A DNA stretch of 63,106 nucleotides, taken from positions 72,279 to 135,384 of the forward strand of contig PMOI01000016.1 of assembly GCA_003162475.1 (NCBI GenBank), given 5' to 3'. The position numbers and the translations under genes are program-made. This document shows, piece after piece, positions 44,795 through 53,475 of the stretch. Each line of letters starts with the position of its first letter. Within the stretch, counting starts at the first letter, position 1. The stretch is from Acidimicrobiaceae bacterium. GTDB taxonomy: Bacteria > Actinomycetota > Acidimicrobiia > Acidimicrobiales > RAAP-2. The notes under the pieces are model-generated. The model made no database searches and was not told the DNA's origin. It saw only the letters and a program-made list of their open reading frames with translations.

Positions 44795-45166
44795 ATGGCA
44801 GAAAAACCACTCGTCGAACCCCACCTCGGTCCCGCGCCCGACGATCTCCTCATTGAAGAGATCGTCGTCGGCGAGGGCGAGGAGGCCAAGGTCGGTCAGA
44901 GCGCGGTCGTCCATTACGTGGGCGTCGGCGTAACGAGCGGAGAAGAGTTCGACGCCTCGTGGAATCGTGGAGAGCCCTTCGACTTTCCCCTGGGTGCGGG
45001 TCACGTGATCAAGGGTTGGGACCAAGGAGTCGTCGGCATGCGCGTGGGCGGACGTCGTCGACTCGTCATCCCGTCGCACCTCGGTTACGGCGAACGTGGC
45101 GCGGGCGGCGTAATCGCACCCAACGAGACGCTGATCTTCGTCGTCGACCTGCTCGAACTTCGCTAA
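44795..45166 (+). CDS. FKBP-type peptidyl-prolyl isomerase
   Basis: A 123-residue cytoplasmic isomerase. The FKBP core includes VVHYVGVGVTSGEEFDAS, FPLGAGHVIKGWDQGVVGMRVGG, RRRLVIPSHLGYGERG and IAPNETLIFVVDLLEL, with all usual pocket residues. There is no signal peptide. It is 11 bases downstream of the helicase gene and likely cotranscribed. It converges with the LON-domain gene over 4 bases. Confidence 0.96.
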   Translation: MAEKPLVEPHLGPAPDDLLIEEIVVGEGEEAKVGQSAVVHYVGVGVTSGEEFDASWNRGEPFDFPLGAGHVIKGWDQGVVGMRVGGRRRLVIPSHLGYGERGAGGVIAPNETLIFVVDLLELR

Positions 45167-45804
45167 GTCAGCGGCGCGCGCAACTCGTCAACCGCGAGCA
45201 TTCGCTGATAGTCGCCGTAGCGCTCACAGCAGATCTCGGCGACCAGACGTAGTCGGTCATTCGGATTGCTCAGGCTCAACACCTTGAACTGGTCGAGAAT
45301 CGACATGGGCGTGAGCGCGCAGAGTTGCCAGCTTCGAATCTTTGGATCCTCGTCCATGGCGCAGTTACTTTGTAGGCATTGATCAGCGAATATCTCGCTC
45401 TGCAAGTTTCGTAGGGCGCGCACGGCCGACTCGGTGGATTTAAGAAGTGAGGGCTCGATGGGAACGTCGTCGCAGCACCGCTCCCCGACGCGAGCCCGGG
45501 GGTAAGGATCGTCGACCAACCACTCACCGACCTCGAAGCACTCCATACCTTCGACGACGATGAGCGTCTGACCGTTGGTCAGATGGTGAGATCCAAGTAT
45601 CTCGACGATCGTCCCGACGAAAGTGCGCTGATCCTGTCCGCCCACGTCGGAGCCTCGCTCGATCAAGCAGGTTCCGAAGTGCTGCTCGACTTCCACGTCG
45701 GCGAGCAGTTGGTGATAACGCGGTTCGAAAACGCACAGACCCACCGTCTGGTGAGGAAAGATCACCATCCCCAAGGGGAACATGGCTAGCTCTCGATTGG
45801 TCAC
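45163..45804 (-). CDS. LON substrate-binding (N-terminal) domain protein
   Basis: A 213-residue protein with the LON N-terminal fold alone: AMFPLGMVIFPHQTVGLCVFEPRYHQLLADV at its start, and a helical C-terminal part. It lacks the ATPase and protease domains, so it is not Lon itself. Function is not established; similar small proteins occur widely in Actinobacteria. It is rich in Cys (ten or so, with ERCCDD, CLQSNC and EICCER). GTG at 45804 and ATG at 45783 are both possible starts. Confidence 0.85.
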   Translation of the reverse strand: MTNRELAMFPLGMVIFPHQTVGLCVFEPRYHQLLADVEVEQHFGTCLIERGSDVGGQDQRTFVGTIVEILGSHHLTNGQTLIVVEGMECFEVGEWLVDDPYPRARVGERCCDDVPIEPSLLKSTESAVRALRNLQSEIFADQCLQSNCAMDEDPKIRSWQLCALTPMSILDQFKVLSLSNPNDRLRLVAEICCERYGDYQRMLAVDELRAPLT

Positions 45805-45839
45805 GTCGCCAGCCTACGGGTGAACACTTCGCGAACAAC

Positions 45840-46427
45840 CTATGAATTCGAGAGTCTTTCGGCGAAGGCTCGAAGCGCCTTGCCCCGGTGCGAGATCGCG
45901 TCCTTCTCTTCGGGCGCCAACTCGGCCAACGACGTACCGCTAAGCGTCAACGGCGCGAAGACGGCGTCGTAGCCAAAGCCCCCGTGGCCGCGCGGACTCT
46001 CGAGGATCGTCCCTTCCAAGACGCCCTCTACCCACCACGACGCACCGTCCGGGTACGTCACGGCGATCACTGAGCGAAAGCGCGCACCACGGCGCGCTTC
46101 GTCGACGCCGTTGAGTTCGCCAAGGATCTTCTGTACGTTGTCTTCGTACGAGGCACGCTCTCCGGCGTAGCGCGCGCTGTAGACACCGGGACGTCCGTCA
46201 AGGGCGTCAACGTAGAGACCCGTGTCGTCGGCGATCGCTGCTTCGCCGGTGGCGCTGGTGAGGGCGCGCGCCTTCACGAGAGCGTTGCCTTCGAGCGTGT
46301 CTTCGGTCTCGTCGACGTCGGGCACGTCCGCGGGTCGAGCGAGCAGTTCGACGTCGAAGACCTCAAGTACGCGACGAATCTCGTCGGCCTTGTGCGCGTT
46401 GGCCGTCGCCACAACGAATGTGGTCAC
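45840..46427 (-). CDS. rdgB: XTP/dITP diphosphatase (RdgB/HAM1)
   Basis: A house-cleaning enzyme that hydrolyses dITP, XTP and ITP to monophosphates. The start [17 protein letters not shown], the metal-binding [29 protein letters not shown], and the purine pocket [11 protein letters not shown] are diagnostic, with AISHRGKAL near the end. GTG at 46427 overlaps the rph stop (GTGA), giving 195 residues; the longer open frame to 46991 is inside rph. The rph-rdgB order is common in bacteria. Confidence 0.95.
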   Translation of the reverse strand: MTTFVVATANAHKADEIRRVLEVFDVELLARPADVPDVDETEDTLEGNALVKARALTSATGEAAIADDTGLYVDALDGRPGVYSARYAGERASYEDNVQKILGELNGVDEARRGARFRSVIAVTYPDGASWWVEGVLEGTILESPRGHGGFGYDAVFAPLTLSGTSLAELAPEEKDAISHRGKALRAFAERLSNS

Positions 46428-47170
46428 TTCAAGCGTGGAGCGGGCGGCGTCAAGAGGAGGTCCCGTTGGGCGTCCCGGATCCGGCCAATACCAAGCTCGG
46501 CCAGGTCGAGGAGTTGATTGAGTTCGTCTCGATCGAAGGCTTCGTGCTCTGCCGTTCCCTGTACCTCGACGAAGCGACCCGAGCCGGTCATCACGACGTT
46601 CATGTCGGTATCGGCTCTGACGTCTTCCTCGTAAGGAAGGTCGAGCATGGGAACGCCGCCCACGATACCCACCGACACTGCGGCGACGGAGTCGTTGAGC
46701 GCGTGTTCCTTGAACACGCCGTCGGCGACCAAGCGGGTGATGGCGTCGTGTAGCGCGACGTAGCCGCCACAGATCGACGCCGTTCTCGTGCCGCCGTCGG
46801 CTTGTAGGACGTCGCAGTCCACCAATATCTGCACGTCCGACAGAAGCTCGAGACGCGTCACACTTCGAAGCGAGCGACCGATCAGTCGCTGGATCTCCTG
46901 GGTCCGGCCCGACTGCTTGCCCTTCGCCGCTTCGCGGTTCGCGCGGTCGGGCGTGGAGCCGGGCAACATCGAGTACTCGGCGCTCACCCAACCGCGACCC
47001 TTACCCTTCAGCCAGCGCGGCACGTCGTAGTCAACCGACGCCGTGCAGAGCACTCGAGTGCGGCCGAAACTCACGAGGACCGACCCCGCGGCCATCTCAG
47101 TGAAGTCGCGCTCGAACGACAGGGGCCGGGCCTCGTCGAACGCGCGACCGTCGGCGCGAAGTACAGACAT
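46424..47170 (-). CDS. rph: Ribonuclease PH
   Basis: A phosphorolytic 3'-exoribonuclease that trims tRNA 3' ends. 248 residues, with [58 protein letters not shown] and [14 protein letters not shown], all conserved in the hexameric enzyme. AAGGAG is well placed before the ATG. It is the first gene of an rph-rdgB pair, coupled by a 4-base overlap. Confidence 0.97.
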   Translation of the reverse strand: MSVLRADGRAFDEARPLSFERDFTEMAAGSVLVSFGRTRVLCTASVDYDVPRWLKGKGRGWVSAEYSMLPGSTPDRANREAAKGKQSGRTQEIQRLIGRSLRSVTRLELLSDVQILVDCDVLQADGGTRTASICGGYVALHDAITRLVADGVFKEHALNDSVAAVSVGIVGGVPMLDLPYEEDVRADTDMNVVMTGSGRFVEVQGTAEHEAFDRDELNQLLDLAELGIGRIRDAQRDLLLTPPAPRLK

Positions 47171-47236
47171 ATCTCTCCTTAGATCACACGATGAGTGCGT
47201 GATAACGGTAGTAGAGATTCGTCCCTTACCGACCGC

Positions 47237-48202
47237 CTAGAAGTAGATGGTGGCTTTGGCGCGCTCGACCACGTCGTCGAGGTCGTCGCTCCACGCGCCG
47301 GTGGAAAGGTACTTCCACCCGTCGTCGGCGATGATCGTGACGATCGTCGCCGAGTCGGCCTCGTCAATGCTCAAGGCGCACTTCACCGCGCCAGCCATCG
47401 CGGCACCCGAAGAAAGTCCGACGAAGAGTCCGACTTCGGTCAGTCGACGTGTCCACTCGATGGACTCGCGAGGACGAACGATGACCTTTCTGTCGAGGAG
47501 ATGCTCGCCGTCGTTGTCGGTGAAGATCGGCGGGACGTACCCGTCGTCGAGACTGCGTAGTCCGTCCACCATTTCGCCACTCGGGGGCTCGACGGCCCAG
47601 ATCTGTGTCTCGGGCCGGTGTTCCTTCAGGTAACGTCCGACGCCCATCAACGTGCCCGACGTGCCGAGTCCGGCGACGAAGTGTGTGATCTCGGGCACGT
47701 CCGCCAAGATCTCGGGTCCGGTGGTGGTGTAGTGAATAAGGGGATTCGCCGGATTGGCGTACTGGTAGAGAAAGACCCACGAGGGGTTCGCTTCGCTAAG
47801 CGACCGCGCGAGGCGCACCGCGCCGTTGGATCCTTCCCCGCCGGGTGAGTCGATGATCTCCGCACCAAAAGCCAGCAGAAGCTGTCGTCGCTCGGGTGAG
47901 ACGTTCGTTGGCAAGACCACCTTCAGGTGGTAGCCGCGCAGGCGACAGACCATGGCGAGGGCGATGCCGGTGTTACCCGAGGAAGGTTCGATGAGCGTCT
48001 GATCGGGTTCGCCGGGAACGAGCCGACCGTCTCGCTCGGCCGACTCGATCAGCGACAACGCGACGCGGTCCTTCACCGATCCGGCCGGATTGTGGCCCTC
48101 GAGTTTGGCCAGGATAGTGACGTTAGGTTTTGGTGAAAGCGCACTGACGTCGACCACCGGCGTGTTGCCAATCAGGTCGAGTACGGATTCGTAGCGCGGC
48201 AC
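47237..48202 (-). CDS. cysM: CysO-dependent cysteine synthase CysM
   Basis: A PLP-dependent synthase that, in mycobacteria, takes sulfide from thiocarboxylated CysO and O-phosphoserine. The PLP lysine is in HNPAGSVKDRVALS (Lys44). PSSGNTGIALAM, GLGTSGTLMGVGRYL and DDGWKYLSTGAWSDDLDD are present, and the last of these closely matches mycobacterial CysM. The GTG at 48202 shares one base with the cysO stop; a TTG at 48208 is possible. It is in an operon with cysO and mec. Confidence 0.93.
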   Translation of the reverse strand: MPRYESVLDLIGNTPVVDVSALSPKPNVTILAKLEGHNPAGSVKDRVALSLIESAERDGRLVPGEPDQTLIEPSSGNTGIALAMVCRLRGYHLKVVLPTNVSPERRQLLLAFGAEIIDSPGGEGSNGAVRLARSLSEANPSWVFLYQYANPANPLIHYTTTGPEILADVPEITHFVAGLGTSGTLMGVGRYLKEHRPETQIWAVEPPSGEMVDGLRSLDDGYVPPIFTDNDGEHLLDRKVIVRPRESIEWTRRLTEVGLFVGLSSGAAMAGAVKCALSIDEADSATIVTIIADDGWKYLSTGAWSDDLDDVVERAKATIYF

Positions 48203-48483
48203 TACCAAACGCCGCCCGCAACCGCGGGCAGAAGGGTGATCTCGTCGTTGTTAGCGATGGACGCCTCGACACCACCGAGGTAGCGAACGTCGTCGTCATT
48301 TACGTAGACGTTGAGGAAACGGTGCAGGGTCCCGTCGTCGTTAAGGAGCTGACCCTTGATGGCGGGATAGGTGGTGGTGAGCTTGAGCAGCACTTCGCCC
48401 ACGGTGGAACCTTCGACGGCGATCACGCTCTCTCCGCCCATGGCAGGACGAAGCACGGTTGGGATTCGCAGTACAGCCGCCAT
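48202..48483 (-). CDS. cysO: Sulfur-carrier protein CysO (MoaD/ThiS fold)
   Basis: A 93-residue ubiquitin-fold protein. RIPTVLRPAMGGESVIAVEG, HRFLNVYVNDDDVRYLGG and ITLLPAVAGG match mycobacterial CysO, whose C-terminal Gly-Gly thiocarboxylate carries sulfur to CysM. Here two more residues follow: ends Gly90-Gly91-Val92-Trp93. The tail must be removed before activation, and a JAMM protease is encoded just upstream, so processing like that of QbsE (GGCF) is inferred. Confidence 0.93.
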   Translation of the reverse strand: MAAVLRIPTVLRPAMGGESVIAVEGSTVGEVLLKLTTTYPAIKGQLLNDDGTLHRFLNVYVNDDDVRYLGGVEASIANNDEITLLPAVAGGVW

Positions 48484-48579
48484 AACGCCTCTTTCGACTC
48501 ACTAGGCCAATACCTGACCTGCTGAGTCAACATTATCCGCTTTCGACGACGTCGTGCCCGAAAATTGACTCCCTCGCTC

Positions 48580-48981
48580 TCAGTTAAGAAACTTCACAGG
48601 TTCCGGCGACACAACTTCGTCGACGACTCGATAGCTGAGAAGTTCCGCCGGCGTGTCGCGCAAGGAGACGATCACGTAGTGCCATGAGGGATCGGGCGCT
48701 TGACGGACGTCTGTCGGACTCGGGTAAGCCTCACTGTGGGTGTGAGAGTGAAACACCCCCAGCACGTCAATGCCCTCTTCGTCGGCCCGACGATAGGCAC
48801 GAAGAAGAACCCCGGGATCAATCTCGTACACCTTGGCTGAATCGGCAACGTTCCTACTCGGGACAACTTCTCGCACGACACCGTCGGCTGCACCCAAAAG
48901 AAGTCCGCACCCTTCGTTCGGAAGCGCACGGATACAGGTCGCGAGTATGGCGTCTCGCTGGGCAGAGCTGAGAGTAAGCAC
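48580..48981 (-). CDS. mec: JAMM/MPN+ metalloprotease Mec
   Basis: A 133-residue zinc isopeptidase. The JAMM motif is complete: Glu23 (PNEGCGLLLG), His78-Ser-His80, Ser88 and Asp91. In the mycobacterial pathway Mec+ cuts cysteine from the CysO-cysteine adduct. Here it may also trim the Val-Trp extension of CysO. It starts with a GTG at 48981, is divergent from smpB over 58 bases, and leads cysO by 96 bases. Confidence 0.94.
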   Translation of the reverse strand: MLTLSSAQRDAILATCIRALPNEGCGLLLGAADGVVREVVPSRNVADSAKVYEIDPGVLLRAYRRADEEGIDVLGVFHSHTHSEAYPSPTDVRQAPDPSWHYVIVSLRDTPAELLSYRVVDEVVSPEPVKFLN

Positions 48982-49039
48982 GTGGTTACCCTAGTGAACC
49001 GCTATCGAATCGCCGTCCACTCTTCACTACGCTTGCTAT

Positions 49040-49558
49040 GTGGCAAGAGCCAAGCAAATCCAAGAACGACGCGCGAAAAAGCGTGACGAAGCCGGTAGCG
49101 ACCGTGTCGTCGCCACCAATCGTCGCGCCCGTCACGATTTTGAGATCTTGGGCACCCTCGAATGTGGCCTGGTGCTAACGGGATCCGAAGTGAAGTCTCT
49201 CCGCGAGGGGACGGCGCAGATTGCCGAGAGTTACGCCCGCGTCGATAACGATGAACTTTGGATCTATCAGATGCACATTCCACCGTGGCGCTACGCCGTG
49301 GGTTTTGGCAGTCACGACCCTGACCGCAAGCGCAAACTCCTCGCCCACCGAAAAGAAATCGTCAAATGGGAACACGAGGTGAACACCCAGTCGCTGGCGA
49401 TCGTGCCTCTGAAACTCTATTTCAAAGACGGCCGAGCCAAGGTCGAAATCGCTCTGGCAAAGGGCCGCAAGCAGCAGGACCGCCGTCAAGCTCTTGCAAA
49501 ACGCGACGCCGAGCGCGATATGGCGAGAGCCGCTCGAAATATCGAGAAATTCGGCTAG
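49040..49558 (+). CDS. smpB: SsrA-binding protein SmpB
   Basis: SmpB binds tmRNA and places it in stalled ribosomes for trans-translation. ATNRRARHDFEILGTLECGLVLTGSEVKSLREG, YARVDNDELWIYQMHIPPW and the C-terminal KLLAHRKEI and DRRQALAKRDAERD are typical; the tail ends AARNIEKFG. At 172 residues it is a little longer than E. coli SmpB. The tmRNA gene follows 105 bases later on the same strand. Confidence 0.97.
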   Translation: MARAKQIQERRAKKRDEAGSDRVVATNRRARHDFEILGTLECGLVLTGSEVKSLREGTAQIAESYARVDNDELWIYQMHIPPWRYAVGFGSHDPDRKRKLLAHRKEIVKWEHEVNTQSLAIVPLKLYFKDGRAKVEIALAKGRKQQDRRQALAKRDAERDMARAARNIEKFG

Positions 49559-49663
49559 AGACTTTCAGCCGCTCCTGCTCCTCTGAAGCACTGGTCGCTT
49601 GGGCCGCATTGAGGGGGTGGAGGGTACACTGGAAGGGCAACCACTTTGGTTGCTAGTTGACGA

Positions 49664-50010
49664 GGGGATGAGTGGCTTCGACTACAGACGTCGAGGTGAA
49701 AGAAGCGAGCCGTGGTCTCCGGAGCCACGTTAAAGAGCCGGAAAAAATAAACAAACGCCAAGCCTCAGCTTGCGCTTGCTGCTTAGGTAGCAACGTCCGC
49801 CTCGACCCAGCCCTGCGGTTTAGTAAACGGACGTCATAAAGTAGGGCTTACCAACAAGGTTCGTTAGTGATCTCGTCGGGACAATTCAGCTAACTAAGGA
49901 ACGCCACCGGCGCTGACAACAGTGACGCTCCCGACAACCTCCTGTTAGCTGCGCTCGGAGAAGGTTCACCAAGAAGCTGTAACACCAGGGTCCGAATCCC
50001 TGCATCTCCA
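49664..50010 (+). ncRNA. ssrA: Transfer-messenger RNA
   Basis: The ends form the tRNA-like domain: GGGGATG (49664-49670) pairs with CATCTCC (50003-50009), and the T-arm CAGGGTCCGAATCCCTG is at 49986-50002. CCA is not encoded. The tag frame ends CAG-CTT-GCG-CTT-GCT-GCT-TAG at 49786, giving ...QLALAA. An in-frame TAA at 49748-49750 limits it to eleven residues, at most TNAKPQLALAA. The exact resume codon is not certain. smpB is directly upstream. Confidence 0.95.
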
Positions 50011-50018
50011 CGATTACC

Positions 50019-50049
50019 AACAAGCCCGCACTTCTGGTGCGGGCTTGTT
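50019..50049 (+). terminator. tmRNA terminator hairpin
   Basis: AACAAGCCCGCAC (50019-50031) and GTGCGGGCTTGTT (50037-50049) form a perfect 13-bp stem around TTCTG, 9 bases after the tmRNA end. The U content is in the stem base; no long T-run follows. Confidence 0.85.
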
Positions 50050-50093
50050 GCATTCTAAGAACGTGTAGGAAACCGATTTAGTAGGTTGTCGAA

Positions 50094-51134
50094 ATGTCCG
50101 ACCTTCCTTCCTCGGACTTTGCAGAAGAGTTGATGGCTGCACCTGCTGGTGTCACTCTTTTGGCCCGATTGGAAGTTACCCAACGGAAGGACACGCCGTG
50201 GTACGGATGGCCAAAGGACTGCGACCCGGACTCTGTACGGCGGGCGGCCGCGTTGGTGGAAGAGTTATCGCTCGGAGCGTTCCTCGAACTGGCAGTTACA
50301 TCCGCCGAACGCGGGGCGGGCCCTTGGAGTGGCGAAGCTCTTCTTACTCTTCCCTACTCGTATGAGCACGCACCGCAACGCTGCCAGATCGCTGACGCAG
50401 TTGCCAAGCGTTTCGAATCTTTGCTTCGTCACGACGTTGACCTTGACGCGCAGCAGTGGTGGCACGAGATTCATCGAAACGACCAGATTCCGCCTCCCAC
50501 CTGCTTCTCGAACTATTCGAATGTGTACGGAAACGGCGAGTTCACGTGGAGTGGACTTTGGACCGTCACCGACCCTCCCCCGAATGTTCACGATGCCCTC
50601 TTGTCAGCGTGGGACTTCTCTGGTGCACCCACCTCCCGCTGGCGTCTCCCCGTGCAACCAAGCGCCCGCGTGTGGACCATCGATCGACCCAGCGACTGGG
50701 CCTGCTTGGTCGAGACGTATCCGAAAGTCGCGACGCGTTCACACAGCGGATGGGAACTACCCGGTCCAAACCAACATCACTCCGATACGAAACTTTTGAG
50801 ATCCTTTACAAGCCAACGCGCGGTTAGAACAGAGATTGGCTCTCACGTGCTTCCAAATTGGAGCGACGTGGCTGCTGACTTTGACGGAGTACACCTCAGT
50901 TGGGCCGGTTTTCTGACTTCAGAGGGCTTCATCAGCGACCTTTCCAACGGCGGCGTGACGATGCTGCGGTACTGGGGAAGTGAGCGGACACTCTGGCTAC
51001 ACGACGTGTTTGAAGAACCCGTGCCGCTCGCAGCACCCGTTCTTACTGGAAGCGTCGGTGGCGGCCTCGAAATCGACGCATCCTTAGATGACGTGCGGAG
51101 GGAACGGGATTCGTTGGTAATCCACACCCTCTAG
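50094..51134 (+). CDS. Unknown protein downstream of tmRNA
   Basis: A 346-residue protein I do not recognise. It is cytoplasmic in appearance (no signal, no membrane segment), Trp-rich (about fifteen, with WYGWPKD, QQWWHEIH, GEFTWSGLWTV) and has no catalytic motif. Its codon use is looser than its neighbours' (more A/T third positions). tmRNA genes are frequent sites for insertion of foreign DNA, so recent acquisition is possible, but no integrase or repeated att site is visible. Confidence 0.6.
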   Translation: MSDLPSSDFAEELMAAPAGVTLLARLEVTQRKDTPWYGWPKDCDPDSVRRAAALVEELSLGAFLELAVTSAERGAGPWSGEALLTLPYSYEHAPQRCQIADAVAKRFESLLRHDVDLDAQQWWHEIHRNDQIPPPTCFSNYSNVYGNGEFTWSGLWTVTDPPPNVHDALLSAWDFSGAPTSRWRLPVQPSARVWTIDRPSDWACLVETYPKVATRSHSGWELPGPNQHHSDTKLLRSFTSQRAVRTEIGSHVLPNWSDVAADFDGVHLSWAGFLTSEGFISDLSNGGVTMLRYWGSERTLWLHDVFEEPVPLAAPVLTGSVGGGLEIDASLDDVRRERDSLVIHTL

Positions 51135-51390
51135 GGACGATGAGCGTTACGCGATTTGGATTCTTGATTTCGAACAATGCACAGATCGCAATGTCAGAAT
51201 CAATTTCAAGCACCTCCTTAGAGTCGCAAATTTCGACCTCGACATTACGGGCGGTGAACCGTCTCGACGATTTTCCGATAGTCCCCACCGAAGCGCCACT
51301 GACTCGCACTCCGAGGGTCACCTGCGGCTTTGGCCGATGCGAAGGGCGGTCGTTGCCAGCGTGACGCAAGTCCTCCAACTCGAGCGCTGC
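51135..51390. other. Stretch with ambiguous short ORFs
   Basis: A 74-codon frame (51140-51364, plus) and a 111-codon frame (51043-51378, minus) overlap here. The minus frame has a strand-like composition (EVEICDSKEVLEIDSD) but only a TTG start; neither has a clear ribosome site or a recognised family. It may be decayed sequence. Confidence 0.35.
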
Positions 51391-52293
51391 TTAGTTCGAA
51401 CCTTTGTCGAGACCGTTCAACACTGCGAGTTCTTCTTCAGAGAACCGTAACGCGCCCGCGGCAACATTCTCTTCGAGGTGTACGGGATTGCTCGTCCCCG
51501 GAATGGCCAACACGTTTGATCCCCGTTGCAGGGTCCACGCTAAACGGACCTGCGCCGGAGTGACACCGCGAGCTCGCGCCAGGGCGACCAATTCTTCGCG
51601 CTCGGTCGCACTGGCGCCGGAAGCATGACTAGTCCCGGAGATCGCGAAGAAGGGTACGAAGGCGATACCTCGTTCCCCACAGATTCTCAGTACGTCGTCG
51701 TTGTCACCGCGTTGATCGATGCCGTAAAGGTTCTGGACACAAACGACCGGTGCAATGCTCTGCGCTTCGTCGAGTTGCGCGATGGTGACTTCAGACACCC
51801 CAAGGTGACGAATGAGCCCGGCTTCACGAAGGTTGGACAGCGCACCAAAATGCTCGGCAATGGAACCGGCATCCTGAACGCGAAGATTTACGACGTCGAG
51901 GTGATCGAGTCCCAGTTGGCGTATGTTCTCTTCGACTTGGCCACGCAACTGCTCAGGCGTCGCCCGGGCCATCCACTGGCCCCACGGATCACGCCCGGGT
52001 CCGACCTTGGTCGTGATGACCAGATCTTCCGGGTAGGGCGCGAGCGCTCGACCTATCAGTTCGTTCGACGATCGCAACGGAGTGAAGTAGAAGGCGGCGG
52101 TGTCAACGTGATTGACGCCAAGCTCGACCGCGCGACGAAGCACGGCGATCGACTGGTCGCGATCGTTTGAGGCGCCGCCCGAAAATGGTGCCTTGCTCGC
52201 GAGGCGCATCGCACCGAAACCGATGCGGTTCACCGTGAGGTCACCCAACATCCAGGAGCCGGCTGCGGCGGCGGGCAGTGCGTCAGTGTTCAT
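51391..52293 (-). CDS. Aldo/keto reductase with a replaced catalytic His
   Basis: A 300-residue AKR, paralogous to the one at 37848-38690 (shared FGAMR, QNLYG and IPGTS-HLEENV). Asp64 and Tyr69 (HVDTAAFYF) and Lys96 (ITTKVGPG) are present, but the fourth catalytic residue is Arg138 in VVNLRVQD instead of His. That substitution is known in some AKR groups and may change the reaction. A small nitroreductase-like gene follows on the same strand upstream. Confidence 0.88.
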   Translation of the reverse strand: MNTDALPAAAAGSWMLGDLTVNRIGFGAMRLASKAPFSGGASNDRDQSIAVLRRAVELGVNHVDTAAFYFTPLRSSNELIGRALAPYPEDLVITTKVGPGRDPWGQWMARATPEQLRGQVEENIRQLGLDHLDVVNLRVQDAGSIAEHFGALSNLREAGLIRHLGVSEVTIAQLDEAQSIAPVVCVQNLYGIDQRGDNDDVLRICGERGIAFVPFFAISGTSHASGASATEREELVALARARGVTPAQVRLAWTLQRGSNVLAIPGTSNPVHLEENVAAGALRFSEEELAVLNGLDKGSN

Positions 52294-52400
52294 ATCTAAA
52301 ACCTTTCATTGAATGGTTGCAACGACTCCGAGCGACGATCTGCGGACGCCACGGACGGCGGGACTGTCTCGGCAACGAGGGTGGAGCGACGAGAACGTCG

Positions 52401-52850
52401 TTAAGAAGAAGTCCGCGTAGCAACGAATACGGGAATTGTTCGACTCGTTTTCGTTTGATACTCGGCGTAGGGAGGGTAGGCGGCGACGGCCCTCTCCCAC
52501 CACAGCGCGCGTTCGTCCTCTTCGACCACACGAGCGGTGAAATCGACCGGTGTCGCTCCGTCTTGGATGACGAGGGCCGACGGGTCATCGATCAAGTTGA
52601 AATACCACGAAGGATTCGTCGGGGCCCCGCCTTGCGAGGCGACCAACGCGTACTCGCCGTCGTGCTCGACGCGCATGAGCGCGAATTTGCGGATCTTGCG
52701 ACTCTTGTTCCCTCGGGTCGTGACGATGATGACGGGAAGACCGGAGTCTTGAAGTGTGTTCGCGCGCTCACCGCCGCTCGCCTCGTACTCCGCGACCTGC
52801 TCCCTCACCCACTGCCAAGCGCTCGGTTCGTACTCACCTTCAAGTGCCAT
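52401..52850 (-). CDS. Deazaflavin (F420)-dependent nitroreductase family protein
   Basis: A 149-residue split-beta-barrel protein of the Ddn family. VIIVTTRGNKSRKIRKFALMRVE and YALVASQGGAPTNPSWYFNLI are the family's F420-binding signatures. In mycobacteria Ddn reduces quinones and activates nitroimidazoles. It supports F420 use by this organism. The natural substrate is unknown. Confidence 0.9.
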   Translation of the reverse strand: MALEGEYEPSAWQWVREQVAEYEASGGERANTLQDSGLPVIIVTTRGNKSRKIRKFALMRVEHDGEYALVASQGGAPTNPSWYFNLIDDPSALVIQDGATPVDFTARVVEEDERALWWERAVAAYPPYAEYQTKTSRTIPVFVATRTSS

Positions 52851-52916
52851 AGCGACACTGTACTGCTCAACACCTCTTCACGGGCCGGTGCAACTGTACG
52901 CCTCTAAGACCGAGAG

Positions 52917-53426
52917 CTACTGGGCCGTGGGAAGGTCCAACGCTGTCACGAAGTCGGCGGGTTGGTCAACGGTCACGATGAACCGCCGTTTCCCTGCAAG
53001 CTGAACTTCGAGCGCGTCCCCTTGTCGCGTTACTAGCGCGGCTCGACGGAGAATCTTCACGCTACCGCGGTAGCCGTAACCACCCATCTGCATGAACGAG
53101 AGGTTTCGCGCGACGGCGGACACTAAGTTTTCCGAACTAAATACTTGTCGGACGAGGCCACCGGGACCGTACACGATTTCGAGGGATCGCCCTTTAGGAG
53201 TATCGACGACGCGCACGATGATGCGGTTGAACAGGAGTAGCGCGGCACTGAGTCCGACGAACACCACGACTAACACGACGAGCGACGTCGTGGGTATGAG
53301 GCCTTTGTTCACGGTCCCAGACAGGAAGATAGCGACGACGAAAAAGATCGCCATCACCCCGGCTATCGCTAGCACGAGGCCACCCGAACGAAGCCTCTGT
53401 TCAATGACGATGACGCGCTGATCCAT
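52917..53426 (-). CDS. Two-span membrane protein with a PH-like domain
   Basis: A 169-residue protein. Two hydrophobic spans (about 18-36 and 46-66) are followed by a cytoplasmic beta-rich part, IVYGPGGLVRQVF and KRRFIVTVDQPADFVTALD, similar in layout to bacterial PH-like domains. Function unknown. It is separated from yaaA by 49 bases and lies on the same strand. Confidence 0.6.
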   Translation of the reverse strand: MDQRVIVIEQRLRSGGLVLAIAGVMAIFFVVAIFLSGTVNKGLIPTTSLVVLVVVFVGLSAALLLFNRIIVRVVDTPKGRSLEIVYGPGGLVRQVFSSENLVSAVARNLSFMQMGGYGYRGSVKILRRAALVTRQGDALEVQLAGKRRFIVTVDQPADFVTALDLPTAQ

Positions 53427-53475
53427 GAAGAAATTCTACGTGCACGGCCGAGACGTCTCTTGCGTGTCGTTACTC

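Noticed and set aside
45163..45804. Lon protease
   Set aside because: Only the N-terminal substrate-binding domain is present; no AAA+ or Ser-Lys protease region.
49637..49653. 7-bp hairpin GCAACCA/TGGTTGC just before tmRNA as a smpB terminator
   Set aside because: It has no T-run and is only 10 bases before the tmRNA 5' end; it may be chance or part of precursor processing.
49664..50049. Integrated element at the tmRNA 3' end
   Set aside because: No integrase gene and no second copy of the tmRNA 3' end was seen downstream.
51140..51364. 74-codon plus-strand gene
   Set aside because: No ribosome site, no conserved motif and an equally good frame on the other strand.
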